Below, in pieces: positions 21,186 through 32,222 of a stretch of DNA of 64,000 nt. A program made the translations under genes and the position numbers. A model generated the notes under the pieces. The model was given only the letters and a program-made list of their open reading frames with translations, did not search any database and had not been told where the DNA came from. The stretch covers positions 23,627,001-23,691,000 of the forward strand of contig OX419755.1 of NCBI GenBank assembly GCA_948567375.1. The letters run 5' to 3'. The stretch comes from Lunularia cruciata (taxonomy: Eukaryota > Streptophyta > Marchantiopsida > Lunulariales > Lunulariaceae). Numbering within the stretch: the stretch's first letter is position 1; the number at the start of each line of letters is the position of its first letter.

Positions 21186-21413
21186 CTATAAAAAAATTGC
21201 CTATTTATCGAGATTGGTGCTGAAGTTCTCATATTGATGGAATTACCACCAGGTACTATATTGTGGAAGAAGAGAAAACAATACAAGGAGCAGAAATGCG
21301 CACGATGGAATCTGAATGTTACTCTTTGGTGTGCGAAAGACATTCTATGGCATATATTCTCCACTCTTCCCATGGCTGGAAGCGAAGCCCGGTTAGCTAT
21401 TCTACATCTATGA
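21186..21413 (+). other. Unidentified open stretch with conserved-looking Trp/Cys-rich segment
   Basis: The frame open from just after a TAA at ~21186 to the TGA at 21411 reads FIEIGAEVLILMELPPGTIL, then KQYKEQKCARWNLNVTLWCA and HIFSTLPMAGSEARLAILHL. The density of Trp, Cys and charged residues is more protein-like than its surroundings. FIEIGAE faintly resembles a retropepsin D-T-G-A loop, but the rest does not fit. No ATG starts it. Confidence 0.25.
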
Positions 21414-22019
21414 AGCCGAACCTAGTCCAAAAGTTGTTGGCAAATTTCTGGAAGCTTTCCAGTGTAAAGCTTGATTCTTCAGACAACTACCTCGAATCTC
21501 GACAGAAATCAAACCAAATAGGTACTCAGAGCACAGTTGTTTGGTGTTGGTGTATCGAGTTCTGCGTGCTTGCTGCTGATTGAGTGCTCAAATTAAAGGA
21601 TACGACATAGAACAAAAGGTGTGCAGGTCCTACATAGATCCCTTATACGATCAACAATTGCAAAATCTTTACTTTGATCATTTCTTTTCAGGCTTGTCGT
21701 TGAGTTTATGTTTTTCTGGTGTCCGTTCTTACCTTCAAGATGGCCACATGAGGAAAGCGAAACGGACGAAGTTGTGGTGGACAAAGGAAATCGGAGTGCT
21801 TTTCAAAGGAGTAATTTTCACCTTGCTTCTTGCCACTTCTTTTGCTGAGCCGTCTTCACACTCAAGGCCCCAGCTTTGTGTCCTTCACAACCAAAGGCCT
21901 TAAGCATGTAGGTTGCACGGGTTAATTCAACTCTGGTTACTTCGTGCCTTGAGTCTACTGACCGCGGGGTTCACTTGGTGAGGATCATATCGGTGGTGCT
22001 GAATAAAGAGCACTCTAAC

Positions 22020-22031
22020 TTTTTTTTTTAA
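22020..22031 (-). other. Poly(A) tail of the non-LTR retrotransposon
   Basis: A run of about eleven T on + directly at the end of similarity to the - strand element. Non-LTR elements insert with a 3' poly(A) tract, so this gives both orientation and 3' boundary. Confidence 0.6.
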
Positions 22032-22445
22032 AAGGCTACCACATAGAACACATAAAGATGGGAAGATCCCTCACATCAAGCCTCACAAGGGAAAGACAAA
22101 TGAGGTAGAATGGCTAGGCGCCAATAGTATCAATATGAGAAATCTGCACTACCACACCTAAGATATCCGTGCTATGCAAGTTGTAAGGTCTACAAACTAT
22201 TGGAGCATCCAAAGAAGCATCACCTCGAGTAATTGCTCTCCTCTGGATTGCACTAATGCTCTTTGTAGAGCAATGGACACATGCTGTCTAAAGTATGCTA
22301 CAAAGTATGAGAGTGAGAGTGGTACCACTAGCGTCTAATATGATAAGTTCTTGCGCACTCCCTAACAAATGTGTCTAATGTGGTATCCATCACTCCATAT
22401 AACTCCAGGGCTAGAGGAACAAAGAGGTGACCTTGCTGCATACCC

Positions 22446-22790
22446 CTATACTTGGAGACCTTGTGTGTGTGTTGCTCCGCTCGTAGTCCATCCAAACACA
22501 TCACTCATAATCAAAACATCCACCACTATCATCTGATCATCTCGGACCAAGTATAAGTCTGCTATGACACATGTCATTTGCAAAGAATTTGAATGCTCTC
22601 TCCAAGCAAGGTATCCACTCTCTCGTGCCATAGCAAACACTATATCCCTGGTGACATCATGGGTAGCTATACTCTGTCCTCCATAAGGACATTGTGTCAT
22701 ATGGACCATTGATGCATTTAATGCAAAACCACATTCACAAGTGAATAATGAAGATGCAGATGGGTGGATCAAACTTAGACGGAACCTCAT
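22446..22790 (-). pseudogene. C-terminal CCHC zinc motif and restriction-like endonuclease of the non-LTR element
   Basis: A 114-residue open frame. Cys18-x-Cys20-x9-His30-x3-Cys34 forms the CCHC motif found after RT in R2-like elements. It is followed by GGQSIATHDVTRDIVFAMARE (here in two parts, ~37-57), then IADLYLVRDDQMIVVDVLI, in which Asp78 and Asp91 are spaced by twelve residues like the (K/R)-PD-X12-14-(D/E) endonuclease signature, with Pro replaced by Ala. In this clade the enzyme nicks target DNA to prime reverse transcription. The ATG is internal; the frame belongs to a longer polyprotein that continues upstream with breaks. Confidence 0.65.
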
Positions 22791-23084
22791 TGCTATAGAG
22801 AAAGTGGTTGGTGCAAGTCAGAATGCCCTAATGCACAGTCGAGCTAAGATCCAAGAGCTTGCACCCTTGCAAAAACAAGAGCAAATATGTGCTCTAGTGG
22901 CCTAAGGAATGGATGAGTCAACTAAGAGAGAATGTAGCATATGCTTACACTATCACTCCATCAAGGAAGATTGTAAACCTCTAGTCCAATCTGACGGTTT
23001 TGAAGCAAAGGATGGAAGGTCCTCCCATGGCCATGGAGATAGACCATCTCTTGTCTGCCACAATAACACCTAGAGAGAAAAGGA

Positions 23085-24000
23085 TCACTCCTCCACCTTG
23101 GTTACATAAGTCTCCAAAAGTAGCTTATCATCAACTAAAAAATGGGAGGAAAGTAGGGTTGCCAAGAGAACACAACTACCCAAAACTGCTATAGGTGTCA
23201 TCTCCTCCATAAATAATAGACCTACCCCTCTACATAACATTGGCAAAGAAGTTTGTCTATGTGCCAAGTCCCCCATCACACACACAAAATATCTTTGGTC
23301 CAATGATATCACCAAAGACTCTCATAATCCTCCTATCAAAAGCTCTCAAACTCGATAAGAAAGTCAAGGAAGGGGGAACCATGTGGAGAAGGTAAGTTGG
23401 TTGACAAGCAATACTAGAGGAGAGTATACCAAATGCCACTTGTGGATGTTGTAGTAGAGAAAGGTCATCCACATGGAATATCCTCTACAAGGGCAGCGTC
23501 TAAGAAGCATGTGACAAAATCCTTGGATCTTTTTGGCACTCCAAAAATACATAATCCATCTATGGATGTGACGCTCCCCTGTAGAAGCTCAAGGTGGGGA
23601 AGGATACCTGAAGGGGATCATGCTTTGCACTTTGACACCTTGACTCTCAAGTCTACAAGATGTAGCTTGGTAGTCAAGTGATCAAAGGCTTGCCTAATCT
23701 GATCTACAAGGCCCACAATGTGCATATCATCTTCTAAGGAGGGAAATACACAATGTAGCATGGCCAAAGTAGTAAATAAGAGAGCTCTAAAGTATGCCAT
23801 GGCAAAAAAGGGGCCCCCCCTAAAGAATCTCCTTGTTGTGTACCAACAATTGACTCCAAGACAATGGCTCCCTCCTATGACCACCCATGCTAGTTGTAAA
23901 GGGATGCAAGAGAGCCATAGAACAATCACACAAAGGGAATGAGACCCACCATGGATCCACTAGCCTCTCTAAGCTCTCTAAAGATGGATGTCCAAGAGAC
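23085..24000 (-). pseudogene. Reverse transcriptase remnant of the non-LTR element
   Basis: On - the palm reads VQQVDIENTFNSVSW (near 24010, the first catalytic Asp in V-D-x2-N-A/T-F), GTQQGD and SLGGPFFAMAYFRALLF (~23835-23775) and then the active-site box FPSLEDDMHIVG with the Asp pair at 23731-23726. The thumb continues VSKCKA, then TVPPSLTF-like and LRAFDRRIMRVFGDIIG segments (to ~23250) and CRGVGL (~23215). Several frames are needed, so it is inactive. The ADD-type box with GxxQGD is typical of non-LTR RTs rather than LTR elements. Confidence 0.8.
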
Positions 24001-24960
24001 ACTATTAAAATGTGTTCTCAATATCCACTTGTTGGACAACCCACTCCGGATGGATATCTAGGAGTGCTATAATGCCTACGGAAATAGCCTCGCAACCTCC
24101 AAGTGTAATTACTCTAAATTGTTGTGGACTGAGGTGCTCCCAGAAGTAAGATCAATGTTGAAGGACAATGGTACGGCTAACCAAGTGCAAAAGATCTCTC
24201 TAATAGCAATTGGTCTAATGCCACCATGCACTTCATCATTGCAAGAAATAAACTAGTCCTTAATACTTGACTAATTGACTTAGGAATATCTCTCCTCACT
24301 ATTGCTATAGCCACTTAAAATAGCTTGGAAAATCCACTCAAAGGATTATTTGCTTGAAAGAAATCTCTAAGATGCTCATATACCATCCTTGACAAGCCTC
24401 TTAAGGAGAGGCGAGGTGCAATGTACAACATTTGTGCAAAAAGTGACCTATCAAGACATAAAAACTACTTAGGTTGATAACCTAATCCTCTAATGGTACT
24501 CCTTCTCCTATCATAAGATGTAGTGAGCGTAAGGAAGAGATAGTCTCATCAGTGGGACTATCCATAGACAAAGAATGTAGCCCTTGTGCTAATTTACTAA
24601 ACTCTAAGCCTAATCCACTATTACACCATCATAATTGAGTGGACTTTGTGGTATCTTGTTGTAGAATCTATCTCCTAAAACATGTATCCCTAACTGACTC
24701 CTCATGTAGGGTAGTCCAATCTCCCGCTTGCAATTGATAAAATCTAGTAGCCACATGTCTATGCCCCATATGTCCTCCTATAGCATAACAAAGGCACCAT
24801 TGAGGGAGTAAGAGGAATAAGAACCATGCTAACTCATCTAAGGGATCACATGCCAAAAAATCAAGTGGTAGACAAAAAGCCTATCTAGCCTCATCATGGA
24901 GTATATGGGGTAGCCTTTGGAATATACATGGACATGGAAAACTAGTCTCAAATAACCCCA
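24001..24960 (-). pseudogene. Pre-RT region of the non-LTR element
   Basis: An open frame (24856-24668, extended upstream) reads FQRLPHILHDEARLAFCLPL, DELAWFLFLLLPQWCLC and HVATRFYQLQAGDWTTLHEE. Further fragments on - include LSRMVYEHLRDFFQANNPLS and PQQFRVITLGGCEA (~24110). The character is that of the RT-leading segment of R2-like elements. The region stops abruptly at the start of the gypsy LTR at 24962. Confidence 0.6.
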
Positions 24961-24961
24961 A

Positions 24962-25454
24962 TGTAATAATATAGAGTTTATAGACAAGTTAGTCAAGACT
25001 AACAAAAGTAGCAAACATGCCAAATTAACCAAGAATTATAAGAATATTCTAGAAATATCGATGAAACTACTGGGTACCTTCCAAGTATCAGGTAATATGC
25101 ATGGAAAATGGTGACTTCTAAGATGAGCTTCTTAGCTAGCTTAACTTGCACACCAAGAAGGTGGTTTCTAAAAAAACAATTCTTGGGAAGCTTTCCAACA
25201 AGCTTAGCTTGCACGCCAAATAAGCAACTTCTAGAAGGAAGATTCTTGAGAAACTTCCTGATTAGCTTGGCTTGCACTCTAAGAATGTAGCTTATGAAGC
25301 TTCTTGAGAAGTTTCTTAAGAGTTTTATATATTCTCTATAAAAACCAATGTCGAAGCTCATGTTAGGCATTCAAAGTTTCTTTCATTCAAGAGTGCAGAT
25401 ATGATCTTTTACTTTGATCTTCCATTCTCTTATTTCTCTCCTTGGTCTTTTACA
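24962..25454 (+). repeat. 5' LTR of gypsy element A
   Basis: Starts TGTAATAATATAGAG and ends CTTTTACA, matching 31661-32204 along its length. It carries three units of a ~64-bp internal repeat (AGCTTRRCTTGCAC blocks at about 25137, 25201 and 25264). TATA-like TTTATATATTCTCTATAAA is at ~25323. Confidence 0.88.
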
Positions 25455-25470
25455 TTGGTATGAAATTAGG
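25455..25470 (+). promoter_or_regulatory. Primer-binding site (initiator-Met tRNA type, decayed)
   Basis: TTGGTATGAAATTAGG directly follows the LTR and resembles TGGTATCAGAGC, the complement of the plant initiator methionine tRNA 3' end used by most plant LTR elements. Confidence 0.6.
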
Positions 25471-25719
25471 AATGGGATGGATAGAATCTATGGATTATTA
25501 AATCTATTTTTGCCAAACCATTAAAAATTTTGTGTCAATGTACTACACAAACATCATTTCATGTAGTTCATCATCTCTCGCTTTAGGTTGAATTTTTTGA
25601 ATGTGATCACCTTGTCCGATAAACCTTGGTACTTCCGATTGTAACTTATGGAGAATGGTATACATGTTACATCTACATGTTAATTTAGATAATTATGGGT
25701 AGTTTGATAGAGTAATAGC

Positions 25720-26590
25720 CATGCCGACAATGTCCAAAGTTATCATTGCTATGCAACAACAAAGCAAGCACATTATTTGATTGTTAGAAGAATGAGACCA
25801 TTAACAACAAGAACATGTAGAGAGAGCGTCATTTTGAGAAGGAGAAGTGTGAGTCTAATTTCCAAAGCCCAAGGTATTTGAGAGCAAGAATCTCTCAAGT
25901 GCATGGAGAATTTTGTGGTTGATTGCAAATGTTGAAGCTATAAATCTTCAAGATCAATGGGAGACAAATTCTCTTGGCTTCAAGCCAATTAGATAGAGTG
26001 ACAAAATTATGGTAGCAATTTCAAGTGGAGTAAGTTGAATGGTAGTTTGTTGTGCCAATCTTGACATGAGAATAACTCAAAAGTGTAATAATTGTGCAAG
26101 TTTGAGTTATAAATACCACACAAGCCGCACAAGATAGATTAGCAAAATTAAAGCAAAATAGTTTTATAAAAAGCTACATCAATGAACTCCAAAACACCAT
26201 AATGCAAATTCCAGATATACAAGAAGGTGAAGCTCTGGATCAATTTGTGATGGATTTAAAGTCATGCACCAAGTTTGAAGTGACCATGCAGAAGCCTAAA
26301 CACTTGGAAGAAGCCATGCAATTGGTTGAGCACTTTGATTCCTTGGTTGCAGTAACTTGGTCTTGACCTTAACCTTCATGGAATTTTCCCATACACTACA
26401 CACGGGTGGAGGAGTCAACACTAATAAGATTGATGTTATCCAAAGGAGACCACTTGGCACTACAAATAAAGAGAGATTATGACAGAATGGTGGTTTCTTT
26501 TATTGTCACCAAATTGGGCATCATATTGTTAAATGCCCACTCAAGAATGGATGACCTCATCAAATTGCCCAAATGGAGTTTGTGGAGCGC
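25720..26590 (+). pseudogene. gag remnant of gypsy element A
   Basis: MPTMSKVIIAMQQQSKHII at ~25721 begins the readable part. A capsid portion at ~26165-26345 reads FINELQNTIMQIPDIQEGEA, DQFVMDLKSCTKFEVTMQ and HLEEAMQLVEHFDSL, typical of plant retrotransposon gag. A zinc knuckle at ~26485-26535 reads FYCHQIGHHIVKCP, with the first Cys changed to Phe. Several stops. Confidence 0.7.
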
Positions 26591-26689
26591 AACAATCAAG
26601 GAAACAAAGAATCCCAAGAGGAGAATTTAAGCTACCTATTTGGAACTTGATTAGTTCCAATGGGATTGAAAACTTGACCTATACAAGTT

Positions 26690-27030
26690 TGCTTCACTTG
26701 CAAGGTATGATTTCTGATTGTGACTATAGGATTTTGGTTGATTTTAGAAGTTGAGAAAATTGATATCCATGCAATTAGCAAAGGAACTAAGTATTCTTAT
26801 TAAGCCAATAATTGGAAGTAGATTGATGATAGATGGTAGAAAGGTTTTTACATTTTGTATCTCATATCCTATTTCATTTAAGATTGGGAAGGAGTATTTA
26901 GAGTGTATGAGGTTTGTAGTGGCACCTATATACCATTATGTCATTCTAGGTTTGCCTTAGCTTGAACATCATAAGGTTTAATTTGATTGGACCTGACAAC
27001 AAATTCAAGTACGAAACCAAGGTAAGAATT
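26690..27030 (+). pseudogene. Aspartic protease remnant of gypsy element A
   Basis: RILVDFRS marks the decayed D-[ST]-G-[AS] loop (~26730-26750), followed by SMQLAKELSILIKPIIGSRL, VFTFCISYPISFKIGKEY and VVAPIYHYVILGLP (to ~26959). The hydrophobic ILGLP-type end is the second conserved retropepsin element. It belongs between gag and RT as usual. Confidence 0.7.
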
Positions 27031-27259
27031 ATTGATTAGGTTGTCTTTCACCTTTGAATAAGACACCTAAGAATAATCAATTCCAAGATGGGAAGTTTAT
27101 TAGTAAAACAACCATAGATTAAGCTTTGGAGGAAGATATTTCTATTTTTGTGGTGTGAATCAAGCAGATTTTGCATGCATCTAATGAGGGCCAAAAGCTT
27201 CATCAAGCAATGGTTGATCAAATAGTTTAGGAGTTTAGAAATACATTTTGGATGATCTA

Positions 27260-27510
27260 TCAAGGGATTACCTTTTGATTATGGTATGACCTTCAAGATT
27301 GAGTTATTGCCAAGAAGTATTCCAATGAGTAGACCAATCTATCAACTCTCACCAAAAGAGTTGAACAATCTTCAAAAGACATTGATGGAGTTGTTGGAAA
27401 AGGATTTTATACAACATAATATATCTCCTTGAGGAGCACCGGTACTGGTTGTCCCGGAGAAGGATGGAGGACTTCACTTCTATATTGATTACCATTGTCA
27501 TATGTTGCCT
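27260..27510 (+). pseudogene. Reverse transcriptase of gypsy element A, N-terminal part
   Basis: Reads FKIELLPRSIPMSRPIYQLS, ELNNLQKTLMELLEKDFIQ and APVLVVPEKDGGLHFYIDY, the usual finger region up to the D-Y-R segment (YIDYHCHML). Similarity breaks off at ~27510 and resumes at ~29030. Confidence 0.8.
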
Positions 27511-29030
27511 TTCTCTCTCTAGAAACATGTTGGGTGCCTAGCTATGGAGTTTACAAATCAAAGATGATGCGTATATTTTTCACTACTAGTTTGAGCACAC
27601 ATGTTGCTCGATCACTAGAACCTTTCATTCTTGCTTCTAGTATTCCTTCTATTGGGTAGGGAGCAATGGGCAACCTAACTTGTCATCAAAACACACACTC
27701 TTGGTCTATTGGTCATCACTTCAAGCATAACCAAGGAGAAAAACACAACACACCTAGAAGAAAAGAACCTAAGTGCAATGCTTGCACACCAATCCAAGCC
27801 AATTGGACACACAAACAAGCATGCAAGCACAGAGAGGATCCAATCACAAGAATTCAACAACTCTCCATGCTCTTTGTAAAAAGTGAGCTTCAAAGCCTTC
27901 ATGATCTGTCCTCAAGCTAATTTCAATATTTATTCCAAGCTTCCTCCAATATGTACTCCAGATTTCAACCAATTTCTAATCCAAGTGTGGAAATTATATA
28001 ATTTTTTGATGGGGAAAACTCTGAGTAACTCATATGGACATAAAATTTTCTTTGTGACTTAAATTCAAGTCTTTTAGAATTCAATGAAAAGCTTGTTAAA
28101 TAAGCTTTCCAATGATATGAAATAAGCCATAATCTAAGAACTACAGCTCCCTTGACAAGATCTCAAATTTGGCCAACTTTTTGTAAGTTTTCACCTAATT
28201 CCAAAATCCCTAGTGAGGGTTTGCTCTTAGGTCTTGGCAATGTCCACCAGATTTCTAGATAAAAAATACATATAGTCCTCAAAACCACTCTAGTAATTTA
28301 AAATCTTCAATCATGGTCTCCTCTCCTTGAATGCACTCCTGTAGCTCCTTCAATCCTCAAATAAGTCTATGCTTTCCTTGTTGGGACCCAAACTCTTGCA
28401 AAATTTTCATTTAGCCTCTTCAATTTTTGGTAAATGGACCCCACAACTCCACCTTGAAGCTCATGAATGAATTTAAATCCTTCTTCTCCTATAAGAGCAC
28501 ATAAAATTTTTAATCATAGACTTGCTCATAAGTAAGCATTGGAAGGACAATAAGATTTGGGTTTTCAATCACCAACTTTATGAATGTCACTCCAAAATGT
28601 GCCACCATCCAGTCCCGTAAGCCATCATGGTGTAAAATATAAAGCCTGATGAGAAAAGGATTTGGGAGTGGCATATTAGAAGCATGGGACATCTCTTGCT
28701 CAAATGCTTCCTCCACTCCCTTAACCTCCATGTTATGCTCAACTCTTACTCTCAATGTCCTCCTCCGAGTCAAGACTCCTAAAACTGAAAACACATACCT
28801 TTCTCTCAGCTCTCCATCACCTATATACATCATAGCCCTTGAAAAGGATAAGATCGTACTCCATGTGGCCAACCACTCAAATGAACATAGATTGTTCACA
28901 TGACAATAGCTCAATTGTGGGATCTATCATACAACCTACTCCATCTTTACGGAGATAAACCACACTAGTTTACTTTTTCATGGGTGACACAAACCACAAA
29001 ATGATACCATGGTCTCAACAAACAAACAAT
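27511..29030. other. ~1.5 kb foreign insertion inside the RT of gypsy element A
   Basis: The RT frame stops after the DYR-like segment and resumes about 1.5 kb later at the equivalent of KNRYPLPRIDDLL (29031 onward), so the interval is an insertion. It contains no recognised domain. The longest frame is on - at 28510-28914 (134 codons, with RERYVFSVLGVLTRRRTLRV and NPFLIRLYILHHDGLRDW), unidentified. I saw no terminal inverted repeats, LTR or target duplication. Confidence 0.6.
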
Positions 29031-29640
29031 GAAGAATGCATACCCTCGTCTTGAATAGATGACTTGCTAGATCAATTGAGTGGAGCACAATAGTTCTCCA
29101 AGTTGGATCTCTGAAGTGACTATTGTTAGATTCCCATTAATAGAGAGGATGTGCAAAAGACTACCTTTTGTATAAGGTATGAAAATTTTGAGTTCTACCT
29201 TTCAGACTCATTAATGCTCATGTAGTCTTTATGGATCAGATGCACTAGGTATTGGATGGGTTGTTGGATTAGCATATGGTGGTACTCTTGGATGACATTT
29301 TAATCTATAGCAAGATGGAGGTAGAACATGCAAATCATGAGTGAGAAATCTTTAGATGACTACATCAATGGAAGTTTTACTACAAGAAGTCAAAGTGTGC
29401 CTTTTGGCAAAAGGAAATTACCTTCTTTGGTCATAAGGTCTCATTGGAGAGGATCAAGATGGAAGAGGAGAAAATCAAGGCCTTACCTTCTTGGGTCACA
29501 AGGTTTCATGGGAGAGGATCAAGATGGAAGAGGAGAAAATCAAGGCCATTACTAAATGGCATACTCCAAAGGACACCATAGAAGTATGATCATTTAATAA
29601 ATTGGCAAATTCTTACCATTAGTTCATCCACTACTATGGT
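29031..29640 (+). pseudogene. Reverse transcriptase of gypsy element A, C-terminal part
   Basis: Resumes as IDDLLDQLSGAQ and FSKLDL (~29050-29110), then YCQIPINREDVQKTTF. The active-site box reads VVLLDDILIYSK with the Asp pair at 29291-29296; the usual Tyr/Val is replaced by Leu. A 65-bp tandem duplication at 29418-29547 breaks the following FGHKVS segment. Catalytic Asps survive but frames do not. Confidence 0.8.
29418..29547 (+). repeat. 65-bp tandem duplication within RT of gypsy element A
   Basis: TTACCTTCTTTGGTCATAAG at 29418 recurs as TTACCTTCTTGGGTCACAAG at 29483, and both continue to GAGAAAATCAAGGCC. The 65-base period is not a multiple of three, so it shifts the frame. Confidence 0.85.
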
Positions 29641-30180
29641 CATATGTTTGCACCATTGACCAACCTCTTGGAAGAGACCTCAAGTTTTCAATGGACCACC
29701 AAGCACAAAAAATCATTTTAGAAGCTAAAACATATAGTGTCTTCAAGACCAATTCTTCAACCATATGATCCTCAACTACCTTGTGTGGTTGATTTTGATG
29801 CATTTGACTTTGCCATTGGAGCTATGTTGCAATAATAATTCCATATGGGTTACATTTCATTGCCTTTGTGTCTCATCGACTAAATACCATAAAAAGAAAT
29901 TAATTTGCTTGAGATCAAGAAAAACTAGCCATGGTATATACCACCAAGATTTGGAAGCATTATCTCTTGGAATGAAACAAGTGATCATGAAAACCAATCA
30001 CAAACCCTTGTTGCAAACATTACATTTGGAGCACATGAAGAATTGGCATCATCAATGGGAGGAAAAACTATAATTTTTTGGCATCAAACTTGAATACAAA
30101 TTTGGTAGATTCTATGTCATCCATGATGCCCTATTATGGCCACCTGATTTGAAGACTCTTCCTCTCATCACTATGGCAAT
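29641..30180 (+). pseudogene. RNase H remnant of gypsy element A
   Basis: VVDFDAFDFAIGAMLQ at ~29790-29835 matches the Ty3 RNase H start (D-A-S-..-G-A-V-L-Q). Further parts are ARIWKH-like DLEALSLGMKQVIMKTNHKP and HMKNWHHQWEEKL (~29945-30070), then FGRFYVIHDALLWPP-like remains. Confidence 0.7.
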
Positions 30181-30329
30181 TACAATAATGTCAATTGACT
30201 GAAAAGTCCAAAATTGAGTTTAGTATTACTTTACAACAAGACCCCTTCTTTTAGATAGTACAAGTTGTCTTGCAATACATGACAAGGCATACAACACCTT
30301 CTCCTTCAAGGAAGGCCTTCTATTATGTG

Positions 30330-31010
30330 AGAACCTGATCTATGTTCCAACCAAGGGTGATCTATGACTTGTGTGCTATCAAGAAGCCCATGAATTACCA
30401 ATCATTGGTTGAGTACCCTACAACACTAATGATGGTGACCCAACATGGCACAAGAGGTTTGAGAATTTGTTCAATTTTGTGAGAGCTGCCATTGCAACAA
30501 AGCCAATAACCAAAAACCAAATGGACTCTTTCAACCAATTCCCATCCCATTTGCTCAATGGGAACATATGAGCTTAGATCTCATCACATCCTTACCCAAG
30601 AAAGTGCAAGGTCACACAACAATTGTGGTGTTTGTTGACAAGCTTAGAAAGCAAATCCATTTGACATCATTTTTTGATATAATGGATGCTCCAACATTGG
30701 CTCAGATTTACTTTGATAATACCTTCAAGCATCATGTGATGCCTCATATACTCATCTCCAACCATGATCCTTGATTCACCAATAAATTTTGGCAAGCACT
30801 CTTCTAGCTACTTGACACCAAGCTTACTTCGTCCATGGCCTATCATGCTCAAACTAATGGCAAAACCAAATGTGTAAATCACAGATTGGAGGATATGCTT
30901 TGTGCCTTTGACAATTTTCACCATACTAACTAGGATGAATGTCTTATGATTGTTGAGTTTACCTACAATAATTACAAGCAATACCAGATCCTCTCCTTTC
31001 TTTCTTAATT
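30330..31010 (+). pseudogene. Integrase remnant of gypsy element A
   Basis: The zinc region ends with a CXXC-like block near 30480-30510. The core reads LDLITSLPKKVQGHTTIVVF and VDKLRKQIHLTSFFDIMDAP (30570-30690), giving the first Asp, then HHVMPHILISNHDP with the second Asp in SNHDP (~30770), and AYHAQTNGKTKCVNHRLEDM (~30838-30900), giving the third-acid region with Glu changed to Lys. Homologous to 61600-62280 on - in element B. Confidence 0.82.
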
Positions 31011-31300
31011 TTGGCTAAGACTCACTTGTTCTAGATTCCATCTTTGCTCCTCCTCCATCTCATTTCCCTCATACTTTGACCTTGACCACAATATCCTAAT
31101 CCCTTCAATAAGCCAAATCTCATCTCCTTGTTGCTCAAAATTATTAAAAAAGATATGTAGATCAACATCATCATGATCTCACCTTTCAACTCGATGATAA
31201 GGTCATGCTTTCTTTTATTGACCTACTCCTCCCACTTGATACCCAAGTTTGCAAACTTGCCTCTAATTAGATAAGTCCATTTGATATCACCAAAATCATT

Positions 31301-31660
31301 TTGCTTGTTGCTTATCGACTTGCCTTGCCTTGTCATATGAAAATCCACCTTGCCTTTCATGTTTCCAAGTTGAAACCTTTTGTTTCTAATCCATCATCTT
31401 TTTCCTCTTGTGTCCAACCCCCTCCTCCTCCAATCCTTATGAATGATCATGAGGAGTATGAAGTTGATTGTATCCTTGCATGTCACCACATTCAACATGG
31501 CCTCCAACTACATACTAAGTACAAAGTCTTTTGGAAAGGGTATTCCCTTCATGATACCACTTGGGAGTCTCTTTCTCATTTCAACAATGCACAAATTGCA
31601 ATTCAAGAGTTTGAAGCTTCCATGGTGATGATGACACCACCAACTAGCAATAGGGGAATA
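31301..31660 (+). pseudogene. Integrase tail and chromodomain of gypsy element A
   Basis: The frame reads LPCHMKIHLAFHVSKLKPF (the H-x-V-F-H-V-S-x-L-K-P junction that precedes chromodomains), then EEYEVDCILACHHIQHGLQL and YKVFWKGYSLHDTTWESLSH. YxVxxIL...Y-x-V-x-W-K-G-Y...T-W-E is the chromodomain signature with its aromatic cage residues. Chromoviruses use it to target insertion to heterochromatin. PPT-like AATAGGGGAA (31650-31659) directly precedes the 3' LTR. Confidence 0.85.
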
Positions 31661-32204
31661 TGTAACAATACGGAGTTTACAGATGAGTTAGTCAAGACTA
31701 ATGAAGTAGCAAATAGGCCAAATTAGCCAAGAATTATAAGAATATTCTAGATGTATTTAGGAAGCTACTTGGTACCTTCCAAGTATCGGGTAATGTGCAT
31801 GCCAAGTGGTGGCTTCCAGGGAGGAAGCTTCTAGGAAGCTTCTTGGTAAATTTCTTCATTAACTTGCTTGCATACCAAGTAGATGGCTTCTAGAAGGCAG
31901 CTTCTTGGGAAGCTTCATAACTAGCTTAGCTTGCACATCAAATAAACGGCTTCTAGAAGGAAGTTTCTAAATGGTAAATTGAATTGAAAAGCTTCTTGAG
32001 CTTGGCTTGCACTCTAAGAAGGTGGCTTTTTGGAAGCTTCTTGAGAAGCTTCTCAAGAGCCTTGTATGTTCCTTATAAATACCAAAGCCCAAGCTCATGC
32101 TAGGTATTCAACTTTGGAGTTTCATTCATTCAAAAGTCTCAATGTGATTTTTCACTTTGATCAATATCTTATTTCTCTCCTTAGTCTTTTCCACCCACTT
32201 TACA
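31661..32204 (+). repeat. 3' LTR of gypsy element A
   Basis: Starts TGTAACAATACGGAG and ends CTTTACA, matching 24962-25454. It is ~50 bp longer, mainly from an extra unit of the ~64-bp internal repeat and a short insertion near its end. Confidence 0.88.
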
Positions 32205-32222
32205 ACCCACTTAAGATGCTAA

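Larger units (their letters stand above)
24962..32204 (+). mobile_element. Chromodomain Ty3/gypsy retrotransposon A, nested in the non-LTR element
   Basis: Two LTRs in direct orientation (24962-25454 and 31661-32204) enclose a primer-binding site, gag, protease, RT, RNase H, integrase, chromodomain and polypurine tract, all + sense and all decayed. On both sides the flanking sequence is the - strand non-LTR element, so this element inserted into it. Both flanks carry an ACCCMA-like stretch (AACCCCAA before, ACCCAC after), which might be a decayed 5-bp target duplication. A ~1.5 kb foreign segment interrupts RT. A relative lies on - at 60.5-62.5 kb. Confidence 0.88.
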
